Of a stretch of 64,000 nucleotides of DNA, positions 62,516 to 64,000 are shown piece by piece. Under the pieces are notes generated by a model, which was not told the origin of the DNA, searched no databases, and saw only the letters and a program-made list of their open reading frames with translations. Origin of the DNA: Lentzea alba (GTDB lineage Bacteria > Actinomycetota > Actinomycetes > Mycobacteriales > Pseudonocardiaceae); contig NZ_JAAMPJ010000002.1 of assembly GCF_011067745.1 (NCBI RefSeq), positions 744,001 through 808,000 on the forward strand, in the 5' to 3' direction. A program made the position numbers and the translations under genes. How positions within the stretch are numbered: position 1 is the stretch's first letter; each line of letters begins with the position of its first letter.

Positions 62516-63754
62516 TCAGGCACCGGCCTTCTTGCGGCGCACGACGAACAGCGCACCGACACCGGCACCGACGAGCACCAGACCGCCGACCAGCGGCCAC
62601 AGGATCGAGGCACCGGTCGAGGCGAGGTCCTCACCGCCACCGGGCGCCGGGTTGGCCGGCGTCGTGGAGGTGGTGGGGGTCGGCGAAGACGGGGTCGCCG
62701 AGGACGGCGGGGTGGAGGAGGACGGCGTGGTCGGCTCGGACGGCTTGACCTCGAGCTTCCAGTTGGCCTTGCCCTCCTTCTCGACCTTGGCGTTCGACGG
62801 CTGCGCGACGATGAGCGACTGGGCGACCTTGTCGTCGCCGACCGAGTCCTTGTCCTTCGCGACGAACAGGCGGCCGACCTGCAGCGTGGCCTCAGCCGAG
62901 AGCTGGAACGCCGCCTCGCCGTCCTTCGCACCGGCCGGGACGTTCACGAAGAACTCGGAGACCTTCTCGCCGGTGCCCTGAACGGCGAGCTCCTTGTCGC
63001 CCTTCTTCTGCACGGCGAGCGGGTTGCCGGCGGCGTCGGTGATGGTGACGCCCTCGGGCAGGTTCGCGGTCAGCTTGACCTCGGACGCGGTCGTGGTGAC
63101 CTTGAACGGGCCGATCTTCTCGCCGGACTTGCCCGCCTTCTCGGCAGGGTCGATCTCCAGCGTCGGCTTCGGCTGCGCCTCGTCCTTGGCCTGCTCGAGG
63201 AACTTCGTGTACAGGTCCTTGACGTCCTGGCTGTTGCGGCCGTCGTTCATGTCCAGCTCAGCACCATCGGAGAAGTGCCAGATCGCGGCCTGCGTGGCGG
63301 CGATCGTCTCCTTCTCGCTGAACTGCTTGCCCCACTTGGTCTCGATGTCGGCCCCGCCCACACCCTTCTTCATCGGAAGGTTGGGGAAGGAGTTCGTCAG
63401 GATCCAGAGGATCTTGCCCGCGTTGTCGTTGAACTGCTTCTGGTTGGGGTGCTTGCCCCACTCGACCTCGCGGAGGTGGTCACCGTTCGAGAGCTCCGTC
63501 GGCAGCTCCACGCAGTACGCGTAGACCTTGGTGTCCTTCTGGCCCTGGATCTGGAGCCGGATGATCTCCGTCTCGATGTAACGCTCCTTGTGGGAGGGCA
63601 GGCGGGGGCCCTCCTTGAGCGCGACGAACTCACCCTTGGGCTGGTCGCCCTGGTCCGGGGTGGCGATGACGTCGGCGTTGGCAGGAAGGGCCGAGAACGA
63701 CAGAAGGGCAGTGGCGCCGAGCAGCGCCGCGCCGATCCTCAACCGGGAAGCCAT
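62516..63754 (-). CDS. Thioester-domain surface adhesin with LASTG sorting signal
   Basis: 412 aa, ATG with AAGGAGACCC upstream. Sec signal ~1-27. An N-terminal thioester domain (TED, PF08341-like) has Cys81 in YAYCVELPT and Gln155 in AATQAAIWHFSDG, which can form an internal Cys-Gln thioester that covalently grips host or surface amines. A beta domain (~195-310), a Thr/Ser/Pro stalk (~335-365) and the sorting signal LASTG at 377-381, hydrophobic helix and RRKKAGA tail follow, as for sortase-E substrates. It is cell-wall attached. No sortase gene lies in the window. Confidence 0.92.
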   Translation of the reverse strand: MASRLRIGAALLGATALLSFSALPANADVIATPDQGDQPKGEFVALKEGPRLPSHKERYIETEIIRLQIQGQKDTKVYAYCVELPTELSNGDHLREVEWGKHPNQKQFNDNAGKILWILTNSFPNLPMKKGVGGADIETKWGKQFSEKETIAATQAAIWHFSDGAELDMNDGRNSQDVKDLYTKFLEQAKDEAQPKPTLEIDPAEKAGKSGEKIGPFKVTTTASEVKLTANLPEGVTITDAAGNPLAVQKKGDKELAVQGTGEKVSEFFVNVPAGAKDGEAAFQLSAEATLQVGRLFVAKDKDSVGDDKVAQSLIVAQPSNAKVEKEGKANWKLEVKPSEPTTPSSSTPPSSATPSSPTPTTSTTPANPAPGGGEDLASTGASILWPLVGGLVLVGAGVGALFVVRRKKAGA

Positions 63755-64000
63755 GGGTCTCCTTGCTCGCTGAAGTTAGCCCGCACGCGTAGAAAGTCAG
63801 TTCGCCCGTCGGGACGGTCGGCACGTCGTCATCGACACTGAACCGACAGGAAGCGAGCGGACACTATCCGATGGGGTGTCACACGACCGGGTGAGGTATA
63901 ACGGCTATCACATACTGGTCGTGACCAGCGAAAATCTACTCAGGGTGTCCACAGTGGATAGGCTTGCGATGCATTGATTTTGTCAGGTGACGTTAAATTC
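63755..64000. promoter_or_regulatory. Upstream region of the thioester adhesin gene
   Basis: 246 bases to the edge with no coding call. It should hold the promoter of the minus-strand adhesin. Weakly palindromic GTGATAGCCGTTATACC (near 63895-63910) and AT-rich stretches near the edge suggest a regulator site. No second gene is visible. Confidence 0.45.

Overview
The window is high-GC (roughly 68-70% by eye) actinomycete chromosome. Frequent GTG starts, dense 4-base ATGA/GTGA gene overlaps, mycothiol-type DinB-fold enzymes, a SARP regulator, XRE/DUF397 pairs, an ECF42 sigma/DGPF pair and a sortase-E-like LASTG surface protein all point to Actinomycetales, most likely Pseudonocardiaceae (Lentzea/Saccharothrix-like). 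That family placement is an inference. The order lysC-asd / leuA / recR-ybaB-dnaX-ffs / tRNA-Ser / tadA-tyrA matches the oriC-proximal Rv3708c-Rv3754 segment of Mycobacterium tuberculosis as I remember it. The window is therefore a conserved housekeeping backbone with accessory inserts.

Layout. 1-7.6 kb: end of an S9 peptidase, a BtrH-like protein, Dps and Ohr stress proteins, an FMN reductase divergent from an HSL-type esterase, and a tandem pair of MFS transporters. 7.6-11.8 kb: FGGY gluconokinase, methyltransferase, and a secreted amidase-like protein with a small membrane partner. 11.8-19.2 kb: the lysC-asd operon with an internal beta-subunit start, a GT-C mannosyltransferase-like protein, nitroreductase, Nudix hydrolase, then leuA behind a Leu-codon leader peptide and hairpin. 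19.2-34.7 kb, an accessory block: PD40 protein, MFS, secreted phosphoesterase, DedA overlapping TetR, a five-gene peptide ABC importer, a 1092-aa SARP/NB-ARC/TPR regulator, and a small P-loop kinase. 34.6-40.5 kb: recR-ybaB-dnaX with SRP RNA, the DGPF-ECF42-DinB operon, and tRNA-Ser(GGA). 40.5-50.8 kb: GPP34, a large secreted nuclease divergent from a DinB-fold gene across a perfect LexA box, a GntR-ABC operon with its palindromic operator, tRNA-Ser(CGA), tadA and partner, an M20 amidohydrolase, and tyrA. 50.8-64 kb: two paralogous FN3-containing anchored proteins, thiolase, a dual-HTH regulator divergent from DUF4097 and S9 peptidase genes, DUF397/XRE, an antitoxin-like gene beside a glycolipid-binding-like gene, a secreted BNR_4 protein and a thioester-domain surface protein.

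The most interesting non-gene signals are these. A long hairpin family sharing a GGGCCCCGCGTG core recurs in three intergenic gaps. A perfect SOS box lies upstream of a DinB-fold gene. Perfect DnaA boxes lie in an AT-richer gap near tyrA and in the 3' end of a gene next to ffs. A 16-bp perfect hairpin lies inside the 5' end of oppB. The leuA attenuator leader is clear. The two FN3-containing paralogues and the antitoxin/glycolipid-binding pair are the best candidates for undescribed protein systems. No CRISPR array, insertion sequence, prophage or complete biosynthetic gene cluster was seen. All calls come from reading the sequence; no database search was run.
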